This document shows, piece after piece, positions 1-6,770 of a stretch of DNA of 33,803 bases. The notes beneath the pieces are model-generated. The model was not told where the DNA came from, did not search any database, and saw only the letters and a list, made by a program, of their open reading frames with translations. Positions within the stretch are counted from its first letter, which is position 1. The number at the start of each line of letters is the position of its first letter. The translations under genes were made by a program, and so were the position numbers. The stretch comes from a virus, in the IMG/VR virus record IMGVR_UViG_3300007734_000602, positions 1 to 33,803 of that record. The stretch is one strand, 5' to 3'.

Positions 1-10
1 GTCTGGAGCA

Positions 11-55
11 CCCCATGCTCTCAGGAAAAGACCCCCTACCCCCTGTGACGCCCCC
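11..55 (-). other. G-run cluster in the HNH/terS gap, possible packaging region
   Basis: Read on the minus strand, the stretch after the HNH stop codon carries G-runs at 51-55, 39-43, 32-36 and 11-14, separated by 7, 2 and 17 bases. If the map closes, this lies in the only gap between the HNH gene and the terminase small subunit, about 113 bases across the window ends. That gap is where cos sites often sit in HNH-terS-terL phages. A short inverted repeat (GAGCA/TGCTC, 6-20) overlaps it. Assignment as cos or as a G-quadruplex is inference; only the runs are seen. Confidence 0.3.
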
Positions 56-369
56 TATGCCTTGGCTTTCTTGCGTGTAGCGCCGTACCGAAGGTGGCAG
101 TCGGTGCAGATGACTCTTAGGTTTCCAAGCTCGTTGGTTCCACCCAGGCTCTGCGGGATAACGTGATCAACCGTCAGGTTCCGATCTCGCGAGCCACACA
201 ATTCGCACCAGGGTTGGCGCGCTCGCAGCATCGTGGACAGCTTCTGCCACTGGTATCCGTAGCCACGCTGTGTGCTACTGGGTCTCATCGGGTTTGTCTT
301 TGGAAGTTTGTGAGCAGAGCAGCGCGAGGCTTGCGATAGTGCTCCGCATACTAGGCACGGTTGTTGCAC
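55..369 (-). CDS. HNH endonuclease, terminase-associated
   Basis: A 104-residue HNH nuclease. From the chosen start, CxxC pairs lie at about residues 5-8, 55-58 and 88-91, the catalytic core is VDHVIP (D68-H69) followed by GGTN and NLRVIC, and the last His is in the CH after C91. In HK97-type phages, HNH proteins next to terminase assist cos cleavage by the large terminase. I chose the GTG at 369 because GAGGAG lies 6 bases upstream and homologous proteins begin near the first CxxC. The frame stays open to a TTG at 411, but that start has no good ribosome site. It is the last gene of the minus-strand array and would precede terS on a circular map. Confidence 0.88.
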   Translation of the reverse strand: MQQPCLVCGALSQASRCSAHKLPKTNPMRPSSTQRGYGYQWQKLSTMLRARQPWCELCGSRDRNLTVDHVIPQSLGGTNELGNLRVICTDCHLRYGATRKKAKA

Positions 370-614
370 GGTAGCTCCTCTGCGTCCAGGTCGCCTGCGG
401 TGCCGTGCCAACGGCTGGCATTAGGCGCCAGCTCCTAACCGCATCGTCTTGCGCCAGACGTGCGATGTAGCAAACAGGGACGGCAAAGCCAGTCCCGTGC
501 GACATTGTATTTCAGGGCGGCTTCATGTCGCGAGCTTCATTGCCCAGCAGAGTCAGCCTAGGTTCCTGATCTGCCTTAGCGTGAAGATTACTACACTAAT
601 TCTTCACATGTGTG
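370..614. other. Non-coding gap with weak hairpins
   Basis: No convincing gene. Two adjacent short inverted repeats (TGCCA/TGGCA near 406-420 and TTAGG/CCTAA near 421-438) sit just upstream of the HNH ribosome site and could fold in the leader. A 7-bp inverted repeat (GTGAAGA/TCTTCAC, 581-607, 13-base loop) follows the stop codon of the next gene. It lacks a U-run, so a terminator role is uncertain. Confidence 0.35.
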
Positions 615-1022
615 TCAGATGTTTGGCACAGTCAGCATCGGCGCGATTAGCTCTGCGATGGCATCCGTACCGCGCTCGTAGTGATCTTCATACACGGCGT
701 GCCAAGGTGTCCATGCTGCTGTCCCAAGCACGTCTTCCAGGGCAGACACGGCATGATCAGCCATGCCCAGGTGGATGTGGATTAGCTCATGGCAGATGGT
801 CAGCCGCTGGTCTTCAGGCTTCTGGTTCCAGAAGAGATTACCGACGCGCAGGGTTGCGCTTGCGGCTTGGCTATGGACCTCAATGTCCGCATACCGATCC
901 TCTGGCGCAGTGTCGCTGAGTACGCTGATCTTCCAGCTTCCCAGGTTCAACAGTGCAGCGCAGTCCCTAACGTACGCCTCTAGCTTGTTGAGCTTGTCGG
1001 AGCGCGGTGTAGCCTTTGCCAT
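615..1022 (-). CDS. Putative HELIH zinc metallopeptidase
   Basis: A 135-residue protein with the zincin motif HELIH at residues 78-82 (two His ligands and the catalytic Glu). Downstream Glu residues in YERGTDAIAEL could give the third ligand, an arrangement that recalls ImmA/IrrE-like and other gluzincins. No signal peptide, so it should act in the cytoplasm. Start ATG 1022 follows GGGAGAG at good spacing. It stands alone behind copy A of the repeated intergenic element and is followed by a weak hairpin. A protease that degrades a host factor or repressor is possible but not shown. The fold is fairly sure; the substrate is unknown. Confidence 0.6.
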   Translation of the reverse strand: MAKATPRSDKLNKLEAYVRDCAALLNLGSWKISVLSDTAPEDRYADIEVHSQAASATLRVGNLFWNQKPEDQRLTICHELIHIHLGMADHAVSALEDVLGTAAWTPWHAVYEDHYERGTDAIAELIAPMLTVPNI

Positions 1023-1057
1023 ATCTCTCCCAATACTTCCGCAATTGCTTCTACGGT

Positions 1058-1128
1058 TTCAGGTGTCTAGGTATTACCCCGCTCCGAAACGCCCGTCTCC
1101 GTTGATCCTAGACGGGCATTTTAGTAAC
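1058..1128 (-). repeat. Repeated intergenic element, copy A
   Basis: On the minus strand the copy starts with GTTACTAAAA-TGCCCGTCTA, continues through GGATCAACGG-AGA, and ends with TAGACACCTGAAA. There are exactly 59 bases from the G of GTTAC to the T of TAGACACC, as in copies B-E. In this copy GCCCGTCT and AGACGGGC form an 8-bp hairpin. It begins 1 base after the stop of the upstream gene and lies about 36 bases before the next start codon. Confidence 0.8.
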
Positions 1129-1129
1129 A

Positions 1130-1657
1130 CTAGACCGATTCAGCCGCCTCTGCGTCCAGCTGAGCGTCTGACTTAACGGCGCCGATCATAGCAGTTGGAG
1201 CCTCCTGGTACCTCTCCATGATCAGTGTCAACGTCCGATCCAAGACTTCCAGCCATGGCTCGCGGTGCAGCATGAGCGGGTACCGTGAGCCAATTGCATC
1301 TTGCGCAAGGTAGATGTTCCCTCGCGTAGCCAGTAGCGCGCGTGCGATCTCTACTGGTCGCGGGTCTCCAGCTCTCGCCCTGCACCGTTGCAGCCTTTGA
1401 ATCGCGGCGCGCATTGGATACCGATAGCGCGTGGAGATCGTTGTTTGCTTTGTCGCCTGCTCTGCCTGGGTCCCTTCGTTGACGTATGACTCATCCCGCT
1501 CCGCCACCGTCGCAAATGCGGCGTGATCTATAAAGCCGCTGAACTCTTTAGTCCAGGCTGGATTGCCACCGTCATCCATCTCCTTTGCCCGATGCATTGC
1601 CAGCGGTAGATCGTCAATGTGATTCATAAACCAGACAATCTTGCTTGATAGGTTCAC
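1130..1657 (-). CDS. Hypothetical protein
   Basis: A 175-residue protein of unknown function, mostly charged and probably helical; no motif recognised. Start GTG 1657 overlaps the TGA of the preceding gene (GTGA) and follows GGGGAGG, whereas the longer ATG start at 1693 would overlap the neighbour by 40 bases. The gene ends immediately before copy A of the repeated element. It forms a two-gene unit with the gene at 1654-2214 behind copy B. Confidence 0.65.
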   Translation of the reverse strand: MNLSSKIVWFMNHIDDLPLAMHRAKEMDDGGNPAWTKEFSGFIDHAAFATVAERDESYVNEGTQAEQATKQTTISTRYRYPMRAAIQRLQRCRARAGDPRPVEIARALLATRGNIYLAQDAIGSRYPLMLHREPWLEVLDRTLTLIMERYQEAPTAMIGAVKSDAQLDAEAAESV

Positions 1658-2214
1658 GCGATAATCCTCCCCGCTACCGTGGGTCTGACACATGGCGCTC
1701 GCAGTGCCATGCCACTAATTTCACGAGCAGCTTCGTCTATGGCTGCCACCTCTTCACACCGCTCGCACTTGCTTACCCAGTCATAATCCAGGTCATTGTC
1801 AGGATGCCGAATCCAATCTCCCATGATATGCCCTTGCAGCTTCACAGAGATCTCTGCGACAGATAGCTGCGCGAGCTTGCGCCAATCTCCGTCATACCGT
1901 TCCACCTTCCAGAATGATTCCACCCTGGGCTTCATCGGCTGCACCGTTTTCTTCGTATCTCGCTTTACTTGACGCAGCGTCACGGTGCGCCATGCATCTT
2001 CTGGCGGATCGCCGTAGACCTGGACAATCCGCACCTCAATATCCTCTGGCACGCGGCGCTCCTGTGCCATAAACGCCAGTAACGATCGCTTGCTGATTCC
2101 GATGGACGCAGCCATGGCTTCCGCCTGTGCGCCGCGCTCTCCCAGCTCTGCGGGAAAGTGCGTGTCAGCTAGTTTGCGTAAGTACTCTCCTGTGAGCGAA
2201 GAAATCTTTAGCAT
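1654..2214 (-). CDS. Hypothetical protein with possible N-terminal HTH
   Basis: A 186-residue protein. The segment around residues 35-65 (ISKRSLLAFMAQERRVPEDIEVRIV) reads like a XRE/YdaS-type helix-turn-helix in which a short protein helps choose transcription targets; I place this at low certainty. The rest is unrecognised and contains CERC near the C-terminus. Start ATG 2214 has GGAGGT directly upstream; the GTG four codons earlier lies in the ribosome site. It is the first gene after copy B of the repeated element and is translationally coupled (GTGA) to the next gene. Confidence 0.55.
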   Translation of the reverse strand: MLKISSLTGEYLRKLADTHFPAELGERGAQAEAMAASIGISKRSLLAFMAQERRVPEDIEVRIVQVYGDPPEDAWRTVTLRQVKRDTKKTVQPMKPRVESFWKVERYDGDWRKLAQLSVAEISVKLQGHIMGDWIRHPDNDLDYDWVSKCERCEEVAAIDEAAREISGMALRAPCVRPTVAGRIIA

Positions 2215-2227
2215 CCTACCTCCCACT

Positions 2228-2311
2228 TTCAGGTGTCTACATACTCAGCCACTTGTTTGCGTGCCTCTCCGTTGATCCTACGGGGTCATTTTCGTAACAC
2301 AACTGGCAAAA
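2228..2311 (-). repeat. Repeated intergenic element, copy B
   Basis: Minus-strand order: TTTTGCCAGTTGT, GTTACGAAAA, TGACCCCGTA, GGATCAACGG-AGAGGC, variable middle, TAGACACCTGAAA. The 59-base distance between the conserved ends matches the other copies. CCGT/ACGG can pair around AGGATCA. The box lies directly upstream of the ribosome site of the gene starting at 2214. Confidence 0.8.
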
Positions 2312-2312
2312 C

Positions 2313-2798
2313 CTAAGGAATCACCTCCACTTTGACTTTTAGCACTCCTCGCGACAATGGCGTGTCTGGTCCAGCAACTGCCTTCCAAGCCTCTGGCGAC
2401 AAGTCAACCAGCTTCTCATTCTTACCCTCGCGGCATTGGCACCAGTCAACAACCCATGCAACGATGGAACGACCGTTTGCAAGGTTAGTGACAATAATCC
2501 GATACGGAGGCTTGCCCCATTTGAAGTCGCATTTCTTGCCGCAGAGACCTCGCAGTTTCGGTCCCGCAGCTGCGTAAAACTTATAGCCCTCGCGCACATA
2601 CCAGGTTGATGCCCCTCCCCGCTCAGCGTCAAACCATGTCGCCTTACCAACCACCGACTGCATCCCGATCATCTCAAGTTCAAGTGCGGTCGGTTCGGGC
2701 TTGAAGGAATCTCGCATCTCTAACTGCGGCTTGCCCATGAACAGGGACATAGCTAGTCCCAGTGCCAAGGTGAGCAGGATAAGAGCTACGCGGCGCAT
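2313..2798 (-). CDS. Secreted or membrane-anchored RlpA-like double-psi beta-barrel protein
   Basis: A 161-residue protein. Residues 1-21 are a basic start plus hydrophobic stretch (signal peptide or anchor). From about residue 50 the chain resembles RlpA-like DPBB domains: GKATWFDA, a Cys-rich middle, PYRIIVTNLANGRSIVAWVVDWC, then the typical ending DLSPEAWKAV and LSRGVLKVKVEV. Such domains bind or cleave peptidoglycan or act in the wall. Location in the early or accessory block, not in the lysis cassette, is unusual. Start ATG 2798 overlaps the preceding stop as TAATG with GGGAG upstream. Confidence 0.65.
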   Translation of the reverse strand: MRRVALILLTLALGLAMSLFMGKPQLEMRDSFKPEPTALELEMIGMQSVVGKATWFDAERGGASTWYVREGYKFYAAAGPKLRGLCGKKCDFKWGKPPYRIIVTNLANGRSIVAWVVDWCQCREGKNEKLVDLSPEAWKAVAGPDTPLSRGVLKVKVEVIP

Positions 2799-3010
2799 TA
2801 CTGCTCCCTGGTCTCCACGCGCGCCGATATGATTGCTCGCTCAATGTCTGCGAGTCCAGCAACAATCTTGATTGCTGCGGTCACGCCATCCATGTATCCA
2901 AGTGAATAGTCGGTGTCGCCCAGGATCTTCGCCACCTCCTGACGATGGTTGATGAGTTTGAGCACTCGCATCTCCACCGAATCAACGTCTCTTTGTTTAG
3001 GCTTCGGCAT
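2798..3010 (-). CDS. Small hypothetical protein
   Basis: A 70-residue probably helical protein (LINHRQEVAKILG... YMDGVTAAIKIVAGLADIERAI). No family recognised. Start ATG 3010 overlaps the last codons of the methyltransferase-like gene and follows AAGGAG; the longer frame to 3037 has no such site. Its TAA overlaps the next ATG. Confidence 0.6.
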   Translation of the reverse strand: MPKPKQRDVDSVEMRVLKLINHRQEVAKILGDTDYSLGYMDGVTAAIKIVAGLADIERAIISARVETREQ

Positions 3011-3650
3011 CGTCAATCTCCTTCCAGCTTGGGGCATCGTCTGGTTTCTGCCACACGGTCACATGCGATTCTAGTAGTGGCATGATCCCTGCGCTGCTCA
3101 AGACGCGAAAAACCTCTTGTCCCTTACCGCGCGTGCGTTCAAAGCAATCGTCAACTGCGATCAAGCATCCTCCTGGAATGACGTCCCATGCCAAAGCTAG
3201 CTCTTTGCGATGGTGGATCGGTGAGTTCATGCTGCCATCCCAGTCGTAAGAATCTAGATATAGAAAATCGGCTGCGTGCAGGGTCTGCACCTTTGGCAAA
3301 AGCTCAAGCGAGTCTCCGCACATGGCATAAGCGTTTGGCGCAAGCTCCATTGCCTTCTCGCACGCCTTCGGGTCCAGATCAATACACGTTAGAGATCCGC
3401 CGTGCTCAGCGATTAACCAGTCCCAGATGATTGTGCTTTGCCCATCTCCAGCCCAGTTCCCAGGCTGACGTACGCAACCAGTTTCAACAATCACCAGTGG
3501 GCGATTCTTACTTGCAAGGAATTCGGTAATGAGGATAAACGCATCTCTACGGATGTTCCGACTATCAAACCATTGCCCGAACTTCATTTCAAACTTGCTC
3601 TTTGAATCAAACAGTGGCACAGTCCCATTAAAGCTAACCCTGATTCCCAC
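2997..3650 (-). CDS. Class I SAM-dependent methyltransferase-like protein
   Basis: A 217-residue protein. VETGCVRQPGNW (motif I position) followed by a conserved acidic CIDLDP about 40 residues later gives the SAM-binding half of a Rossmann methyltransferase. LYLDSYDWDG and PGGCLIAVDDC match the later strands of the Methyltransf_24 group. The target (small molecule, protein or sugar) is unknown; there is no DNA methylase signature. Start GTG 3650 is preceded by a G-rich ribosome site (GAAGGGGGG); the longer frame to 3704 overlaps the upstream gene by 70 bases. Confidence 0.6.
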   Translation of the reverse strand: MGIRVSFNGTVPLFDSKSKFEMKFGQWFDSRNIRRDAFILITEFLASKNRPLVIVETGCVRQPGNWAGDGQSTIIWDWLIAEHGGSLTCIDLDPKACEKAMELAPNAYAMCGDSLELLPKVQTLHAADFLYLDSYDWDGSMNSPIHHRKELALAWDVIPGGCLIAVDDCFERTRGKGQEVFRVLSSAGIMPLLESHVTVWQKPDDAPSWKEIDDAEA

Positions 3651-4032
3651 TGTCGCCCCCCTTCGTGAAGTGCGCAACAAACTCATCCAACGACATGATG
3701 ACAATGCTTCGGCGCCGCGTTCCAGGTCCAGGGCTGTCGCCCATGACCAGTATGCGGATCTGATCGCCCTTCGCTGGCACCTGGGTCAGCCAATTCCACA
3801 GTCGCTCTGGGAAACTCTTGCCCACTTTTGTCTGCGCGACGATGGTTCCGTCACCAGACTGCACATCAATCTTCGTTCCGAATTGACCCACGCGCATTCC
3901 GTTCAGCGCAGCTGCGACTTCCCTTTCATAAGAATTGCCCCTTTGTCTGGACCGCTTCCCGCGAATGCGGCGCGCGGTCATGGCTGGGTCATCATTCGCA
4001 GCTTGGATCTGCTGGTCTTTGAAGTAGCCCAT
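3634..4032 (-). CDS. PD-(D/E)XK nuclease, Holliday-junction-resolvase-like
   Basis: A 132-residue protein. RGNSYEREVAAAL gives the helix with the first Glu, followed by GTKIDVQ (Asp) and VAQTKVGK (Q-x-K), the order seen in small PD-(D/E)XK resolvase-like nucleases. This would cut branched recombination or replication intermediates before packaging. Start ATG 4032 overlaps the upstream TAA (TAATG). The longer frame to 4146 lies inside that gene and is rejected. No other resolvase is visible in the window, which supports this role. Confidence 0.55.
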   Translation of the reverse strand: MGYFKDQQIQAANDDPAMTARRIRGKRSRQRGNSYEREVAAALNGMRVGQFGTKIDVQSGDGTIVAQTKVGKSFPERLWNWLTQVPAKGDQIRILVMGDSPGPGTRRRSIVIMSLDEFVAHFTKGGDSGNQG

Positions 4033-4235
4033 TAGTTTCGTCCGTACTTCTGCGCAAGGTAAAGATCCATTTGCTCCAGGCATGGATTGCAGTGAACTGA
4101 CTCGCGGTATTGATCGCGCGTCAGCTTCGCGTCGCATTCGGCGCATCGGAATCCGCGTGACCGCACGCGCTTCTTCTTTGGCTTGCCAAGCATCTCGTTG
4201 AGCATGGCATCTAGCGGATTGTTTGCGTTACGCAT
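4032..4235 (-). CDS. Small zinc-finger-like protein
   Basis: A 67-residue protein with a Lys/Arg-rich segment (KPKKKRVRSRG) followed by CAEC at about residues 31-34 and CNPC at about 49-52, so one four-Cys zinc site. It may bind nucleic acid or a partner protein. Start ATG 4235 overlaps the 3' end of the SprT-like gene by 8 bases. Confidence 0.6.
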   Translation of the reverse strand: MRNANNPLDAMLNEMLGKPKKKRVRSRGFRCAECDAKLTRDQYRESVHCNPCLEQMDLYLAQKYGRN

Positions 4236-4866
4236 TTGCTGCCTCCATTCTTTCCTGGCGTCGGACTTCTTTGAACTCGTGGTACTTGCGGACCGCTTTG
4301 GCGGCTTGAACTGCCTGGCGAGGATGGTAGTCCCACTCTTGCAACCTGGCGTCGGTTGCGTCTTCCGCGTTTAGAAACTTTGCGTACATCTTGAAGGCAA
4401 TGACATGGAATTCAAAGTCGTGAGTGTGAGTGCATGCGCCGCCGCGCGCGCATCCTCCTGGGCAGTAAGCGTCGCGAATGATGTGCGCCATTTCGTGAAG
4501 CAGTACCTTCCTGGTTCTATCAAGTAGCTCTGGAGTTCCATTCTCCTTGGCTCGCAGATCGCGACCCCATTTTCTCCCGATGCCGACATTGATTTGATGG
4601 CGGAACCCGTATGCATGTCCGCCGTAGTTCGGTACCAGGTTGATCATTAACCCATTTAGTTGCTCGCCCCAGGCGCTTCGCAGAATCGGCTTGACGAATT
4701 CTGCAACCAGTTTGCGATCTGTTGTAGATCCGCCCTTGATCTTGATGGTGCGTGTGCCGCGAAGAGCTTTGACCAGGTACACGATTACCGAAGCGAATGG
4801 GTATCGCTTGGCGTTGACGCGGATTTCGTTTTTGTTGAGACCCTTTCGGCTCTGTCGCTTTGCCAT
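4228..4866 (-). CDS. SprT-like zinc metallopeptidase
   Basis: A 212-residue protein with HEMAH at residues 124-128 and HDFEFH around 149-154 for the third ligand. CPGGCARGGAC lies between them and could bind a second zinc or a disulfide. SprT/WLM-type proteases act on DNA-bound or cytosolic proteins. I chose ATG 4866, which has GGAGG upstream; the open frame continues to a TTG at 4944, but that TTG is the -35 box of promoter P1, so the longer start would precede the transcript. It is the first gene of the P1 transcript. Confidence 0.65.
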   Translation of the reverse strand: MAKRQSRKGLNKNEIRVNAKRYPFASVIVYLVKALRGTRTIKIKGGSTTDRKLVAEFVKPILRSAWGEQLNGLMINLVPNYGGHAYGFRHQINVGIGRKWGRDLRAKENGTPELLDRTRKVLLHEMAHIIRDAYCPGGCARGGACTHTHDFEFHVIAFKMYAKFLNAEDATDARLQEWDYHPRQAVQAAKAVRKYHEFKEVRRQERMEAANA

Positions 4867-4886
4867 TTCCTGGACCTCCATTTTCG

Positions 4887-4905
4887 GGAGAGCTGTCTTC
4901 TCTCC
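4887..4905 (-). promoter_or_regulatory. 5' leader hairpin with AAGACAG loop (P1 mRNA)
   Basis: Minus-strand RNA: GGAGAG-AAGACAG-CTCTCC, a 6-bp stem with a 7-base loop at about the first bases of the predicted P1 transcript, 9 bases before the GGAGG of the first gene. The P2 leader has the same loop with a different stem. Confidence 0.6.
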
Positions 4906-4909
4906 TCTG

Positions 4910-4944
4910 GTACAAGTGTACAACATGGCGTTCAAGTCTGTCAA
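4910..4944 (-). promoter_or_regulatory. Promoter P1 with GTAC-N4-GTAC operator
   Basis: Minus strand: TTGACA (4944-4939), 18-base spacer, TACACT (4920-4915). Upstream, the 20-base block TCAAAATAGGGGCTTGACAG also occurs at P3. A palindrome GTAC-ACTT-GTAC (4921-4910) covers the -10 box. It sits in the 102-base gap before the SprT-like gene. Confidence 0.7.
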
Positions 4945-4968
4945 GCCCCTATTTTGAGCACGATTTTT

Positions 4969-5160
4969 CTACTTGCCCCAGCAGTTGCGATGCCACCAGG
5001 TCCATCGGTCCCTAAACCTGGTCTCTTGATAGCTTCGTGACAAAACGCGCAGAGAATCTTTTTGCGCGGCAATTTCTTTGGCGCAGTGTGCGCAATTACG
5101 CATCACCCAAATCACTGTGCCTTTATTCTCCGCAGTCTTCGCAGGCTTCTTTGTAGCCAT
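4969..5160 (-). CDS. Small Cys/His-rich protein
   Basis: A 63-residue protein. After a Lys-rich start there is CAHC, and near the C-terminus WWHRNCW, which could complete a zinc site. Function unknown. Start ATG 5160 has GGGAG upstream; a start at 5172 is also possible. It overlaps the end of the preceding gene by 38 bases and is the last gene before promoter P1. Confidence 0.5.
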   Translation of the reverse strand: MATKKPAKTAENKGTVIWVMRNCAHCAKEIAAQKDSLRVLSRSYQETRFRDRWTWWHRNCWGK

Positions 5161-5368
5161 CTTCACTCCCATTCACTGCGCTCATCAATTTGTGCGCTGC
5201 AACATGCACCGCATCTTCTACCGTCACACCCTGATAAGCAATCTCTTGCCCGTCAGAATCTACCAGGATTACCGCTGTTCCGTGTTCGGTCTTTGTGACT
5301 CCATCAAATTTGTAGCCGATGTTTTCCGCGAGGAAGTTAAGCGTCTTGAAGTCTTCTTCTCTACTCAT
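5123..5368 (-). CDS. Hypothetical protein
   Basis: An 81-residue acidic protein. Residues 20-45 look like a small beta sheet (FDGVTKTEHGTAVILVDSDGQEIAYQG) and the C-terminus ends CEDCGE. No family recognised. Start ATG 5368 follows the LexA-like gene with GGAG upstream. Confidence 0.6.
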   Translation of the reverse strand: MSREEDFKTLNFLAENIGYKFDGVTKTEHGTAVILVDSDGQEIAYQGVTVEDAVHVAAHKLMSAVNGSEDGYKEACEDCGE

Positions 5369-5370
5369 GA

Positions 5371-5568
5371 TCACTCCAGCACGCGAATGCTTCGCGCAGT
5401 TCGGTCTGACTTCGCAATCTTTCCGTCGCTTGCAAGCGCCATAAGTTCTCGCTGAACAGTTCCGTGCGACATGTCTAGTCGCGCGACTAGCTCTCTAATC
5501 GTTGGCGCGTAGCCTTTCTCTCGCACAAAGTTTCTTATCTCGCTGATAAGTTCCTGCTGTCTTGTCAT
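5371..5568 (-). CDS. Stand-alone LexA-type winged-helix DNA-binding protein
   Basis: A 65-residue protein that matches the N-terminal DNA-binding domain of LexA almost from end to end: RQQELISEIRNFV (helix 1), KGYAPTIRELVARL (helix 2), SHGTVQRELMALASDG (recognition helix), then the wing. The self-cleaving peptidase domain is missing, so it cannot be inactivated in the normal SOS way. It probably represses or activates phage promoters; the GTAC-N4-GTAC operators at P1-P3 are candidates. Start ATG 5568 overlaps the upstream TGA (ATGA) and follows AGGAGG. Confidence 0.75.
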   Translation of the reverse strand: MTRQQELISEIRNFVREKGYAPTIRELVARLDMSHGTVQRELMALASDGKIAKSDRTARSIRVLE

Positions 5569-6131
5569 AGCTCATCTCCTCCTGTCATCCACTCATGCAG
5601 TCTGTGAAATGTCTGCGTTGCATCTAGATGCGTTGCGTCCAGCGATAGATCAAACCGAACCTTGTTCCACTCTTGTTCGGTGACATCATTCACCCCGCCA
5701 AGACCTCCAGCCACTCGCCACATTCGCTTATTGATATCGGCGTTCAACTGCACGATCTTAATTCCGCTGCTCATCTTGCGAAGGTAGTCCACCTCGCGAA
5801 TGAGACGAAGATCGTCAACGACTACTGCCCGTCCCATCATCTTCGCGCCCTCGTACTTTTCGCGCCAAAGCCCAAGCCAGAAGTCTTCGTCAACGTCTCG
5901 CATTGCCGCTCCGATCCACTGTAGAAGCTCGCGCCCCGTGGCAATCCAAAGCTTGCCGTTGCGCTGCACATCAAACAAGCTTCCCTTCTGCAAGCCTGGG
6001 TACCTACGCAGCGCGATCTCTTTAACCGCGTCCGCAATCCCAATGCGTACATAGCCACGATGCTCAACAAGATTCATTGCGAGCGTTGTTTTCCCAGACC
6101 CTTGCGGTCCAATGATGGCAATGTCATGCAT
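5565..6131 (-). CDS. P-loop deoxynucleoside monophosphate kinase-like protein
   Basis: A 188-residue P-loop protein. GPQGSGKT at residues 8-15 is Walker A, and VVVDDLR is the Walker B/LID-side acidic motif. The pattern resembles phage dNMP kinases and dephospho-CoA-kinase-like folds, which charge dNMPs for replication. Start ATG 6131 follows GGAGG; the frame to 6155 is rejected. It is the first gene after copy C of the repeated element, and its stop overlaps the LexA-like gene. Confidence 0.65.
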   Translation of the reverse strand: MHDIAIIGPQGSGKTTLAMNLVEHRGYVRIGIADAVKEIALRRYPGLQKGSLFDVQRNGKLWIATGRELLQWIGAAMRDVDEDFWLGLWREKYEGAKMMGRAVVVDDLRLIREVDYLRKMSSGIKIVQLNADINKRMWRVAGGLGGVNDVTEQEWNKVRFDLSLDATHLDATQTFHRLHEWMTGGDEL

Positions 6132-6162
6132 TACATTTCCTCCAATCGCTCGCAAACTTTAA

Positions 6163-6240
6163 GGTGTCTAGACATTGGGCGCCACCGTTTCGGCGCTCTC
6201 CGTCGTTCCTACGGGGTCAATTTCTGACGTCAACCCCCAA
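6163..6240 (-). repeat. Repeated intergenic element, copy C (inside a gene 3' end)
   Basis: Minus strand: TTTTGGGGGTTGA, degenerate CGTCAGAAAT in place of GTTAC-AAAAA, TGACCCCGTA, GGAACGACGG-AGAG, variable middle, TAGACACCTTAAA. The 59-base distance holds. Unlike the others, it is read as codons: it supplies the last roughly 20 residues and the TAG stop of the gene at 6168-6770. Confidence 0.75.
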
Positions 6241-6770
6241 AAAGCCCGAATCGCAGTCTCATCCATAAATTGTCGGACTGGCATCAAACGAGCTGCGTGG
6301 AGCCTAAGCCGAACGCCATGTCCATAGTCATGCGGTTCAGCCTCGCGCATGAATCTGGCACGGGAACAGACGCCGCCAACGCGGAACACTCCGTCCACTG
6401 GATGGCGTCGGTCACCCAGCATCTGAACCAGGATCGCCGCTTGAGACTTGAACGCAGCTGCGTCATCAAAGATCAGCTGCTCTAGCGTTGACGTCTTGGC
6501 ATCCCAGGTCAGACCGAAAGCACTGAAGTCAGCGCCGCTGTCACCAGCCTGACCGATCTCCCAGTTCAAGACCTCGTAGCCAAGTCCAAGCGCCTGTACA
6601 GCCGCCATCTCTCCCAGCCTTCCCATCAAGTCCACAGCCTCTGAGCTGCTGTGTCTGTCATACCACTTATCCGTGACCAAATGTTCCGCCTTAAATGCCT
6701 GCTTTGCCGCAGTCCAGTCCAATGCTTTCTTCACCGACTCTGCCGTCAACGGTACATCAACCCAGTTCAT
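6168..6770 (-). CDS. PD-(D/E)XK nuclease-like protein
   Basis: A 200-residue protein. GRLGEMAAVQAL (E54) followed by GDSGADFSAFGLTWDAKTS (D81, D90-x-K92) is a clear PD-(D/E)XK active-site order. The role could be restriction-type, repair or host-DNA degradation. The C-terminal tail (roughly the last 20 residues, to VAPNV) is encoded by copy C of the repeated intergenic element and is probably not part of the fold. Start ATG 6770 overlaps the upstream stop (ATGA). Confidence 0.6.
   Translation of the reverse strand: MNWVDVPLTAESVKKALDWTAAKQAFKAEHLVTDKWYDRHSSSEAVDLMGRLGEMAAVQALGLGYEVLNWEIGQAGDSGADFSAFGLTWDAKTSTLEQLIFDDAAAFKSQAAILVQMLGDRRHPVDGVFRVGGVCSRARFMREAEPHDYGHGVRLRLHAARLMPVRQFMDETAIRAFWGLTSEIDPVGTTESAETVAPNV

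Noticed and set aside
6-20. GAGCA/TGCTC inverted repeat as terminator
   Set aside because: Only 5 bp with no U-run; kept only as part of the end region.
275-505. Minus-strand ORF of 76 residues upstream of HNH
   Set aside because: No ribosome site, overlaps HNH in another frame, and no recognisable sequence; the HNH frame has clear motifs.
4867-4944. 26-residue N-terminal extension of the SprT-like protein
   Set aside because: Its TTG start is the -35 box of P1 and would not be on the P1 transcript; ATG 4866 has a good ribosome site.
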